NCBI GenBank assembly: GCA_014729935.1
Contig: WJJB01000507.1
Span: 1-8,373, forward strand
Length of the DNA stretch: 8,373 nucleotides
Source: Candidatus Bathyarchaeota archaeon
Lineage (GTDB): Archaea > Asgardarchaeota > Lokiarchaeia > Sigyniarchaeales > Sigyniarchaeaceae
Direction of reading: 5' to 3'
Position 1 is the stretch's first letter; every line of letters begins with the position of its first letter. A model generated the notes under the pieces. That model searched no databases. It was given only the letters and a program-made list of their open reading frames with translations, and had not been told where the DNA came from. The position numbers and the translations under genes were made by a program. Positions 1-5,300 of the stretch are shown here, piece by piece.

Positions 1-62
1 AAGATGCTTGAGCAAAATAAAATTTGCGAGGCATGTGGCAAATGTAAGATGACACGCCCGGG

Positions 63-1439
63 TCAGAAATCAAGGGATAGATTTTTCTTTTCCCCGGACT
101 CACCCTCTGCAACAAAGGATTGCATGCACACCGCGCATTTCCCAATGCTGCGAATGGTATTTTCGAAGCAATGCTTGTGGTATGGTCGCTTGCAATTACT
201 GCAGACCACGTGACATGTTTTTCCTTCAATTGATTTTGGTAAATAAAGGGGATTATCGCATGTCGGGCAGAAAAGCTTGTGACACACGACACAGGTAATC
301 AGCGAGGACTTGAAAATCGCCATGTTAATATGATTAAGGAGGTCAATGAAAAAGGAACCCGGCGTCCAATTTGCTCCCGAATCTGCAATGTAATGCTGCA
401 ACTTACCTATCACTTCATCATCTACCGTTCCCACGGGATTAAGAGTAATTTCTGGTGGTTTTTCTGGATATCCCTTGGAGAAATCAGCAACGAATTCAAA
501 TTTCGCCTCTGCTGTTTTCAATTCCCCTTGGATGAACCCAGTGATTTTCTTGGCGACCGGATCGAGTTTCAATTCGGTGACCACGTCGGACGCGTTCGCT
601 TGTAAAACCTTGAAATCGAAGGATAATTTGTTGTGTTTATCAATTTCCCAAGAGATGTCATGCAATAGATCGATCATTTTCGGTTTTTGTTCCAGATCTT
701 GATATTTCGCGAGGAACGTGGATGCCGAGCCCAGGATAGCCTCCACATCTGGAGGAAAAACCCACTTGAGGTCAGGGTAATCTTGCAGGTCAATCTCAAT
801 GCTATACTCCTTCTTATTAAACGAAATCAAGGTGATCCTGATGTAATTATCCCGGATAAGCTGCAGGACGAATTCTCCCTCTATTTCCCTGAGTTGATCC
901 TTGAGCTCTTGAACAGAATTGAAATAATTCCAAGTATATTGCTCGAAGGCTTGGAAGATCTCGAAAACTGGAGTGGGATACGCGGGATCCCATTGGCGCA
1001 AAGCCTTGATGAAATTATTCGGATCGCCCATCTCTTCTAGCACTTCAGCGGGCCATTGAATCTCCGGTTTTCCAGGATAATTATCCAGGGAGAAATTGAT
1101 GGTATACAAGTGTTCGGTACCCGCAGCAAGATAAATCACGTACCTATCGTTCCCCAAATCATCCACTTGGAAGAAATTGCGTAATTGTCGCAATTCCCTG
1201 GCAAGATCCCTGTCCTTCTTGCTGATGGACTTTTGCAATCCCGTGATACGCTCGATCAAGTTTTTCATGTACTCGTTTAGACGTTTCTTTTCGCTTGTGT
1301 ATTCTTCGTGGCTCAAGTCTCCCTGCTTCAGCCTACCATCGAGTAATTTCACTTCCATCCGAATTTCTTCCAATTCCTCCTTCAAGTCAAGGATGAGTTC
1401 ACCGATCTGGCGAGGGGTGAGGGTGCTTTCTTCAGCCAT
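63..1439 (-). CDS. Coiled coil, triple UEV/RWD-like repeats and RING-like zinc protein (putative ubiquitin-pathway factor)
   Basis: 458 residues from the ATG at 1439. In-frame earlier starts exist (ATG at 1463, TTG at 1469) but would add an odd hydrophobic MAFLLLIK leader; no clear ribosome binding site separates them. Residues about 8-80 are charged and heptad-like (coiled coil). Three repeats follow at about 82-173, 175-268 and 271-378, each with beta strands, a YP-containing turn (YPGKPEIQWP at 121, YPDLKWVFPP at 221, YPEKPPEITLNP at 324) and a C-terminal helix. The YPxxPP turn is the hallmark of the E2/UEV/RWD fold; no catalytic Cys is visible, so these should be inactive E2-like or RWD modules. 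The C-terminus (383-438) has CVVC, CPTC, C409, CSNC beginning at 413, H421/H423/C424 and CAVC, the spacing of a RING-H2-like domain with an extra zinc knuckle. A role as an E3 or ubiquitin-binding scaffold is inference. The gene has its own promoter and is separated from its upstream neighbour by a terminator. Confidence 0.85.
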   Translation of the reverse strand: MAEESTLTPRQIGELILDLKEELEEIRMEVKLLDGRLKQGDLSHEEYTSEKKRLNEYMKNLIERITGLQKSISKKDRDLARELRQLRNFFQVDDLGNDRYVIYLAAGTEHLYTINFSLDNYPGKPEIQWPAEVLEEMGDPNNFIKALRQWDPAYPTPVFEIFQAFEQYTWNYFNSVQELKDQLREIEGEFVLQLIRDNYIRITLISFNKKEYSIEIDLQDYPDLKWVFPPDVEAILGSASTFLAKYQDLEQKPKMIDLLHDISWEIDKHNKLSFDFKVLQANASDVVTELKLDPVAKKITGFIQGELKTAEAKFEFVADFSKGYPEKPPEITLNPVGTVDDEVIGKLQHYIADSGANWTPGSFFIDLLNHINMAIFKSSLITCVVCHKLFCPTCDNPLYLPKSIEGKTCHVVCSNCKRPYHKHCFENTIRSIGKCAVCMQSFVAEGESGEKKNLSLDF

Positions 1440-1498
1440 TTTAATCAACAGCAGGAATGCCATGAACAACCGGGTACAAGTAAATGAGAAGCCTGATG

Positions 1499-1514
1499 TT
1501 ATTTAACTTTTAAG
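1499..1514 (-). promoter_or_regulatory. TATA-like promoter of the RWD/RING gene
   Basis: On the minus strand this reads CTTAAAAGTTAAATAA, an A/T-rich block with two overlapping TATA-like cores. Placing transcription start about 26 nt downstream puts it near 1476-1485, just ahead of the ATGs at 1463 and 1439. No other A/T-rich box lies closer. Position and composition are seen; promoter function is inferred. Confidence 0.4.
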
Positions 1515-1543
1515 GATGGAACGCAGGCTCTGTGAGATCCAAG

Positions 1544-1551
1544 AAAAAAAA
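1544..1551 (-). terminator. T8 tract terminator after the small beta-rich gene
   Basis: The minus strand has a run of eight T preceded by a C6 stretch, 16 nt after the stop codon at 1567-1569. Archaeal RNA polymerase terminates at such T tracts without needing a hairpin. It suggests that the small gene and the following RWD/RING gene are separate transcription units although they are co-directional. Confidence 0.55.
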
Positions 1552-1566
1552 TAGGGGGGTGATGAC

Positions 1567-1947
1567 TCATGCAACTTCCCGATCGAACTCAATGCTCATA
1601 TCTCCGCCTGCAGCAACATCGAGCTTGAAGTGGTGTTCACCAGCGGGAAGGGGATCGCCCTTGTACCTCAATTCGATCACGCCTCCAACTGGAATGGTAA
1701 CGCCGAGGGCTTCCTGCGGATTTTCGAAGGTAACTTCCTTGTCCTCGAAAGCCAGGGCCAGTTTCTTCTTATCTAGCTCGTTGCCATCGACCGTCACGGT
1801 GAATAAGTCGATCACGTTATCAGGTACCTCGTCCACGGACAACGGGCTGATGACATTCTTGATTTCAACCTTCCAACCTGAATCGGTATTCTTGACCGCA
1901 TCCTTAGCGATCATTCGTTTTAAAATATATTTCGGTATGTATGACAT
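1567..1947 (-). CDS. Small beta-rich protein of unknown function
   Basis: 126 residues starting at ATG 1947 with MSYIPKYILKRMI, followed by alternating hydrophobic strands: KVEIKNVISPLSV, a VIDLFTVTVDGNEL segment near 45-58, GVTIPVGGVIELRY near 82-95, and a closing AGEHHFKLDV strand near 102-111. There are no Cys, no signal peptide and no membrane segment, so a small soluble beta sandwich is likely. The pattern 'TVDG ... V..GG.I.L ... L.AGEH.F.L.V' loosely resembles the beta-subunit fold of C-glycoside deglycosidases (DUF6379-like), but I would not assign that function. It is transcribed divergently from the gene at 2150, and one of a pair of operator-like palindromes sits on its promoter, so it may be tightly regulated. 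Coding status is well supported; function is unknown. Confidence 0.8.
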   Translation of the reverse strand: MSYIPKYILKRMIAKDAVKNTDSGWKVEIKNVISPLSVDEVPDNVIDLFTVTVDGNELDKKKLALAFEDKEVTFENPQEALGVTIPVGGVIELRYKGDPLPAGEHHFKLDVAAGGDMSIEFDREVA

Positions 1948-1976
1948 ATTTCTCTCACGATTTCATTGGTTTCGCA

Positions 1977-1989
1977 TACTTGACAGGTA
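1977..1989. promoter_or_regulatory. Operator-like palindrome, copy 1
   Basis: TACTTGACAGGTA is palindromic about a single central base, with one mismatched pair. It matches the copy at 2043-2055 at the core (ACTTG-N-CA-R-GT). It overlaps the TATA-like box of the leftward gene. Confidence 0.4.
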
Positions 1990-1995
1990 ATATTT
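1988..1995 (-). promoter_or_regulatory. TATA-like box for the 1567-1947 gene
   Basis: The minus strand reads TTGAAATATTACC here, with AAATATTA as the core. A start about 26 nt downstream (near 1966) would leave a leader of about 19 nt before the ATG. The operator-like palindrome at 1977-1989 overlaps the downstream edge of this box, a position from which many archaeal repressors block polymerase recruitment. Confidence 0.4.
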
Positions 1996-2042
1996 CAAGA
2001 TCCTGCCTTCTAAAGGGATCTGATCTCTCGCTCCCATCCATA

Positions 2043-2055
2043 CACTTGTCAAGTG
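2043..2055. promoter_or_regulatory. Operator-like palindrome, copy 2
   Basis: CACTTGTCAAGTG is a perfect 6-bp inverted repeat around one central T. Its centre lies 66 bp from that of copy 1 in the same divergent intergenic region. This is the spacing and symmetry expected for a dimeric winged-helix regulator binding at two sites; the regulator is unknown. Confidence 0.45.
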
Positions 2056-2110
2056 AATCCACCAACTTGCGATGGATCTATTGCGAATCATGATCTTCCA
2101 AGCTACCGCC

Positions 2111-2118
2111 TATAATAA
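2111..2118 (+). promoter_or_regulatory. TATA-like box for the 2150-2713 gene
   Basis: TATAATAA at this position would place transcription start near 2140, about 10 nt before the ATG at 2150. No comparable box precedes the earlier in-frame ATG at 2072. This argues for the later start. Confidence 0.35.
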
Positions 2119-2149
2119 GGAGATCTTGGGAAATGAAGATATTTTAAAA

Positions 2150-2713
2150 ATGAAATATATAACACGGGTACAAATGCTAATCCCTCATCATGCAAGAAGC
2201 GCTATCCACGTGTCCCATCGTGGAGAAATCATTGAATTTTCCCAAATACTAACTTATAACTACAAGGACACGGGACTTGGAAACCCGTACCATGATCTTT
2301 TCCATGATGATATAACATTCAGGCAAGAAGAAGGGGAAACACTTCGTATCAACATGCAAAAATTTTTAGACGATGAAAAGAACGTGGTAAATGGTGAACG
2401 GGTATACCCGGAGGTACTCGACGTCCTGATCGATTTTTCCGTGGATCCCAGCTTATTTTCATTCACTTGGTTGATATCTTGGCAAGGTCCAATATCCGAC
2501 AGCAAGTCTCAAGTCTACGAGGCAATAATTGAGCCTGCTATCCTCGACTATAACATCGATAGCATGTACATCTTCCCGCAAGGTACTCGTGTTATAGAAG
2601 TGATTAGTTCATTGGATTATGACAATGAGATCAGCCACGTGCTAATCTACAAGGGGAAAAAAGGACAAGAGGTGGATGAAATTGAACGGATTACTTGGCT
2701 CTTGGAGGAATGA
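2150..2713 (+). CDS. Uncharacterised soluble protein
   Basis: 187 residues from ATG 2150 (MKYITRVQMLIPHH...). In-frame ATGs at 2072 and 2090 would add 26 or 20 residues; I prefer 2150 because a TATAATAA box lies 32-39 nt upstream of it and nothing similar precedes 2072. I do not recognise the family. The protein is acidic and has no signal peptide, membrane span or Cys cluster. A beta-rich N-terminus (VQMLIPHHARSAIHVSH) is followed by a Tyr/Asp/His-rich stretch (NPYHDLFHDDITF) that could be a metal or polar ligand site, though this is speculative. The C-terminal third is alternating strands and a charged helix ending in WLLEE. It is divergent from the 1567-1947 gene with paired palindromes between them, and convergent with aIF1A, 39 bp away. 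Confidence 0.7.
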   Translation: MKYITRVQMLIPHHARSAIHVSHRGEIIEFSQILTYNYKDTGLGNPYHDLFHDDITFRQEEGETLRINMQKFLDDEKNVVNGERVYPEVLDVLIDFSVDPSLFSFTWLISWQGPISDSKSQVYEAIIEPAILDYNIDSMYIFPQGTRVIEVISSLDYDNEISHVLIYKGKKGQEVDEIERITWLLEE

Positions 2714-2752
2714 GCGGTTCTTGAACCATTCGGTTTTCCGCAAGTGTTGAAA

Positions 2753-3097
2753 TTAGAAATCCAAGTATTCTGTGAAGAATCCTTTTCGCTCCAACCACGC
2801 ACTCTCAGTCTGCCGGTAACGATGAATGATGTCACATCGATCATCTTGAAAATCCCAGGGACTCACGAGTACCAGATCCCCGAGGCGAACCCACATGCGC
2901 TTCTTCAGCTTGCCCCGAATGCGTCCAAGACGTTCCTTTCCATCAGCACATCGAACACGCATCCGTTCATTTCCAAGAATCTTTATTACTATACCAAGGA
3001 TCTCGTTGTCTTCCCTCCTTGGAACCCTCGCCCGGTTAACCTGTATGTCGCCACCGGCGGTGCGCTTTTTGCTAGACTTCTTGGGTTTCTTTGCCAT
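2753..3097 (-). CDS. eif1A: Translation initiation factor aIF1A
   Basis: 114 residues, the usual length for archaeal aIF1A. Its role is to bind the A site of the small ribosomal subunit and promote scanning-independent initiation together with aIF1 and aIF2. A basic N-terminal tail (MAKKPKKSSKKR) precedes the S1/OB-fold domain at about 32-95. Family signatures are visible: GIVIKILGNERMRVRCADGK, RIRGKLKKRMWVRLGD, then LVLVSPWDFQDDRCDIIHRY, matching the conserved 'gDvVLVxPWdfQ..kaDIixRY' segment. The C-terminal helix is short, without the long acidic eukaryotic extension. The start at ATG 3097 is fixed by the basic tail and by a TATA-like box 26 nt upstream, which points to a leaderless transcript. 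It is divergent from spt5 and convergent with the unrecognised gene at 2150-2713. Confidence 0.95.
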   Translation of the reverse strand: MAKKPKKSSKKRTAGGDIQVNRARVPRREDNEILGIVIKILGNERMRVRCADGKERLGRIRGKLKKRMWVRLGDLVLVSPWDFQDDRCDIIHRYRQTESAWLERKGFFTEYLDF

Positions 3098-3119
3098 GAG
3101 AATCTATAAGCATTATGAG

Positions 3120-3126
3120 TTAAAAA
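3120..3126 (-). promoter_or_regulatory. TATA-like box of the aIF1A gene (leaderless)
   Basis: The minus strand reads ATTTTTAAC, with its centre 26 nt before the aIF1A ATG. The distance fits a transcript that begins at or within a base or two of the start codon. Confidence 0.45.
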
Positions 3127-3188
3127 TGATCAGGCTTTAATATCAGGAGCCTATTATACCCGTGATACTTTCACCTAAGTTCTTTCAA

Positions 3189-3203
3189 GGGACAATTTGT
3201 CCC
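3189..3203. promoter_or_regulatory. Perfect palindrome in the aIF1A-spt5 intergenic region
   Basis: GGGACAATTTGTCCC is a perfect 7-bp inverted repeat around a single central T. It lies about 11 bp upstream of the TATA-like box of spt5 and about 60 bp from that of aIF1A. A dimeric regulator site is the simplest reading. It is unlikely to be an RNA element, because it sits upstream of both predicted transcription starts. Confidence 0.45.
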
Positions 3204-3213
3204 GGCGCAGAAA

Positions 3214-3224
3214 AAAGTATTATT
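3214..3224 (+). promoter_or_regulatory. TATA-like box of spt5
   Basis: AAAGTATTATT preceded by an A-rich run. A start about 26 nt downstream falls near 3245, which supports ATG 3257 as the initiation codon rather than the TTG at 3239. Confidence 0.35.
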
Positions 3225-3256
3225 GAACAATAGGATTATTGACCACTGTACCAGGG

Positions 3257-4144
3257 ATGTATAAAATGCGATTAGCGGATATAAAACGCACCACCCAAGT
3301 CTTCGCGGTGAAGACGTCAATTGCGCACGAGAAAAGCGTGGCAGAGATGGTATTCCACAAGCTTGATATCCGAGAGCCTCGCCCGGATGTTAAAAGCATA
3401 CTCGTGCTCGATCAATTAAGGGGATACATTTTCATCGAAGCACCTCATCAACGGGACGTGATGATAGCGACAAGTGAAATTCACCACGTTAAAGGAAAAG
3501 CCATCGGGCAAATTCAACTCGAGGAACTTGATCACTTCTTGAAACCGGAGAGCATCACGGAAACCCTTGATATCGGTGATAAGGTTGAAATCATCGCGGG
3601 TTTGTTTGCAGGGGAGAAAGCCTACGTTACGAGAATCGAAGAAGCCAAGGATGAAGTTACCCTCTCTCTCGTGGGATCTGATAATCCAATTCCAATCAAG
3701 GTGCACGTCGATTACTTGAAGGTGATCGAGAAAGGTTTGGGTACAGACGTGACCCCAAGTGCAGAAGGTGCCGTCATTGGAAGGGGTATCAAGGAATACA
3801 CGTTTGGGGAAGAAGAAAGTTCCCCATCGGAAGAGATTGATATGTTCAGTGATGATATCGAGCTGGATGAGACCCTTGAAGAGGAACCCGAGCAACCTGA
3901 AGTTATCGAGTATGGGGGCCACAAGCAAAAGGTTGTCGGTGAATTATTCGATCTTAACGTTGATGAAGATGATGATGACCTTGATTTTGATGATGATGCA
4001 TTCGGATTGGACATGGACATGGATGAAGACATAATGGAGGAGCCGGTTGATGAATCCATCGAGGGAGAACCTGATGAAGGTGAAGAAAAAAAGGAGAAAG
4101 AAGAAGATGAGCTCGAAGATTTTGAAGATGATGACTGGATCTAA
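3257..4144 (+). CDS. spt5: Transcription elongation factor Spt5 with long acidic C-terminal tail
   Basis: 295 residues from ATG 3257 (TTG 3239 and ATG 3266 are alternatives). Spt5/NusG binds the RNA polymerase clamp, closes the cleft over DNA and increases processivity, usually with Spt4. The NGN domain spans about 12-95 (VFAVKTSIAHEKSVAEMVFHK, then SILVLDQLRGYIFIEAPHQR) and the KOW domain about 103-155 (DIGDKVEIIAGLFAGEKAYV). The NGN-KOW core is normally the whole archaeal protein (about 150 residues). Here it is followed by about 120 residues of low-complexity Asp/Glu sequence with a few hydrophobic islands (EVIEYGGHKQKVVGELFDLN near 215-234) and a terminal DDDWI. The linked secE and ribosomal L11 genes typical of archaea are not adjacent; it is flanked by divergent aIF1A and a downstream R15Pi-like gene. 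Assignment is firm; the role of the tail is unknown. Confidence 0.92.
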   Translation: MYKMRLADIKRTTQVFAVKTSIAHEKSVAEMVFHKLDIREPRPDVKSILVLDQLRGYIFIEAPHQRDVMIATSEIHHVKGKAIGQIQLEELDHFLKPESITETLDIGDKVEIIAGLFAGEKAYVTRIEEAKDEVTLSLVGSDNPIPIKVHVDYLKVIEKGLGTDVTPSAEGAVIGRGIKEYTFGEEESSPSEEIDMFSDDIELDETLEEEPEQPEVIEYGGHKQKVVGELFDLNVDEDDDDLDFDDDAFGLDMDMDEDIMEEPVDESIEGEPDEGEEKKEKEEDELEDFEDDDWI

Positions 4145-4156
4145 CAAAAAGCAAGG

Positions 4157-4187
4157 TCTTTTCTAACCTCATTCTCATTTCTATTCT
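4157..4187 (+). terminator. Pyrimidine-rich tract after spt5
   Basis: The 75-bp gap after the spt5 stop holds a strongly T/C-rich stretch with several TTT/TTTT runs and no hairpin. This is consistent with archaeal T-rich termination and with separate transcription of the next gene, although no single long T tract is present. Confidence 0.3.
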
Positions 4188-4219
4188 AATATTGATTTAC
4201 ATGATTAAAGGAATCTACG

Positions 4220-5272
4220 ATGAAAATTACAGAAGAATTCAAGGTTTTATGGAAGAAAAATAACTCCAAGCACGGCATTGACGAAAAATTTCCCACTTTT
4301 GTCGTCGATGTGGCAAACCAGATCAAGCATTTCATGAAACCTGAAAACAGGAAATACCAGGGCGCAGTTGGTAACTCCAGGGGTATGATCGACGCGGTGG
4401 AACAATATTGCAAAACCGCATCGATAAACAATTCGGTCAAGTTTTTCGAGAACGTGCGGCTTATTTTTGATTACTTGCTCAAAGTTCGCTTAACCAGCCA
4501 AGTCCCCTTGAATACCATCTTTTTCATCATGCGGAAATTGAAAAACATGGATCCTGAAACCACTTCCATGGGGGATCTCCAACAAGCCCTCCTTTTGGAA
4601 TGTGACTTCCACAGGAAGAATTACAAGCTGGTCCGGAAGCAAATTGCGAATAACATGGCAAGCCGCATCATCGATAGATGCGAGGAGTATGATCAAGATT
4701 CCATCATCATTGGCACCCATTGCCACTCGGGCGCGGTGATAGGTGCACTGGTAAAATCGAAAGAATACATCAAGGAAGTGGTTGTCACCAAGACAGAACC
4801 GGAGCAACAAGGCGTGCTTACCGCCAAGGAACTTGCAGATGAGGGTATAAAGGTGAAATTTATCACGCTCGCACAATATGGCGTGGAATTCAGGCGAGTT
4901 AACATGTTTTGCTTTGGCATTGACGCCGTAAGCGTTGAAGGCATCGTGTTAAACAAGTCTGGCACCCGCATGATAGCAACACTAGCACACACGAAGGAAC
5001 TTCCCGTGTATTTCCTCGGGAGCACCTACAAGTATGCCCGCAATACCCTCTTTGGCGGGTTGATTCGGGTTGAACGCCGCGATGTCACCAACCACATGCT
5101 ATTCAACCATCTCGGGGTGGATTTGCACAAGTACGTGCTTGAAAATAAGATATCCACCAGGTTCTTTGCGTTCGATACCACGAAGCCTGAATTTTACAAT
5201 AGTACGGTTTCAGAGGTTGGTTTCCTTCCAATGCGTGAAGCATTTCACGAAGCTTGGAAGCCATACCTTTGA
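4220..5272 (+). CDS. eIF2B-alpha/ribose-1,5-bisphosphate isomerase family protein
   Basis: 350 residues. The best-known archaeal members convert ribose 1,5-bisphosphate to ribulose 1,5-bisphosphate in the AMP salvage pathway feeding form III RuBisCO; relatives include MtnA and the regulatory eIF2B subunits. The N-terminal half is a helical domain; the C-terminal Rossmann-like half begins near 155. The two catalytic residues of R15P isomerase are recognisable: Cys168 in IIIGTHCHSGAVIGAL and Asp235 in CFGIDAVSVEGIVLNKSGT. The downstream MIATLAHTKELPVYFLGSTY strand is also typical. Their retention favours an enzyme over a translation regulator. One oddity is the usual E-[TS]-R-P motif, which appears as K-T-E-P (residues 191-194, TKTEPEQQG). 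A weak AAAGGA lies 7 nt before the ATG. Substrate identity is not proven: R15P isomerase is likely, another sugar-phosphate isomerase is possible. It is convergent with the LysR gene. Confidence 0.85.
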   Translation: MKITEEFKVLWKKNNSKHGIDEKFPTFVVDVANQIKHFMKPENRKYQGAVGNSRGMIDAVEQYCKTASINNSVKFFENVRLIFDYLLKVRLTSQVPLNTIFFIMRKLKNMDPETTSMGDLQQALLLECDFHRKNYKLVRKQIANNMASRIIDRCEEYDQDSIIIGTHCHSGAVIGALVKSKEYIKEVVVTKTEPEQQGVLTAKELADEGIKVKFITLAQYGVEFRRVNMFCFGIDAVSVEGIVLNKSGTRMIATLAHTKELPVYFLGSTYKYARNTLFGGLIRVERRDVTNHMLFNHLGVDLHKYVLENKISTRFFAFDTTKPEFYNSTVSEVGFLPMREAFHEAWKPYL

Positions 5273-5283
5273 TCACGGAGGGC

Positions 5284-5300
5284 TTTTCACTTCCTTTTTT
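5284..5300 (+). terminator. T-rich terminator between convergent genes
   Basis: The 27-bp gap between the R15Pi-like stop and the LysR stop contains a TTTT run and then a T6 run at 5295-5300 on the plus strand, 23 nt after the stop. This fits archaeal intrinsic termination of the rightward gene. Confidence 0.45.

Noticed and set aside
2..34. Possible start of another minus-strand gene (MPRKFYFAQAS) at the left edge
   Set aside because: Only eleven codons are visible, with no ribosome binding site or promoter; cannot be supported.
4..213. Plus-strand ORF starting MLEQNKICEACGKCK with CxxC pairs
   Set aside because: Most of it is antisense to the zinc module of the RWD/RING gene; the cysteine-like pattern is short and the rest is not protein-like.
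1470..1566. Operon of the small beta-rich gene with the RWD/RING gene
   Set aside because: A T8 terminator and a separate TATA-like box lie between them.
2714..2752. Short inverted repeats GGTTC-TT-GAACC and CGG-TTTT-CCG between convergent genes
   Set aside because: Stems of 3-5 bp without a T tract; too weak to call a terminator.
3712..4178. Minus-strand Ser-rich and His-rich ORFs opposite the Spt5 tail
   Set aside because: They are antisense to the GAT/GAA-rich acidic tail; the composition follows directly from that repeat.
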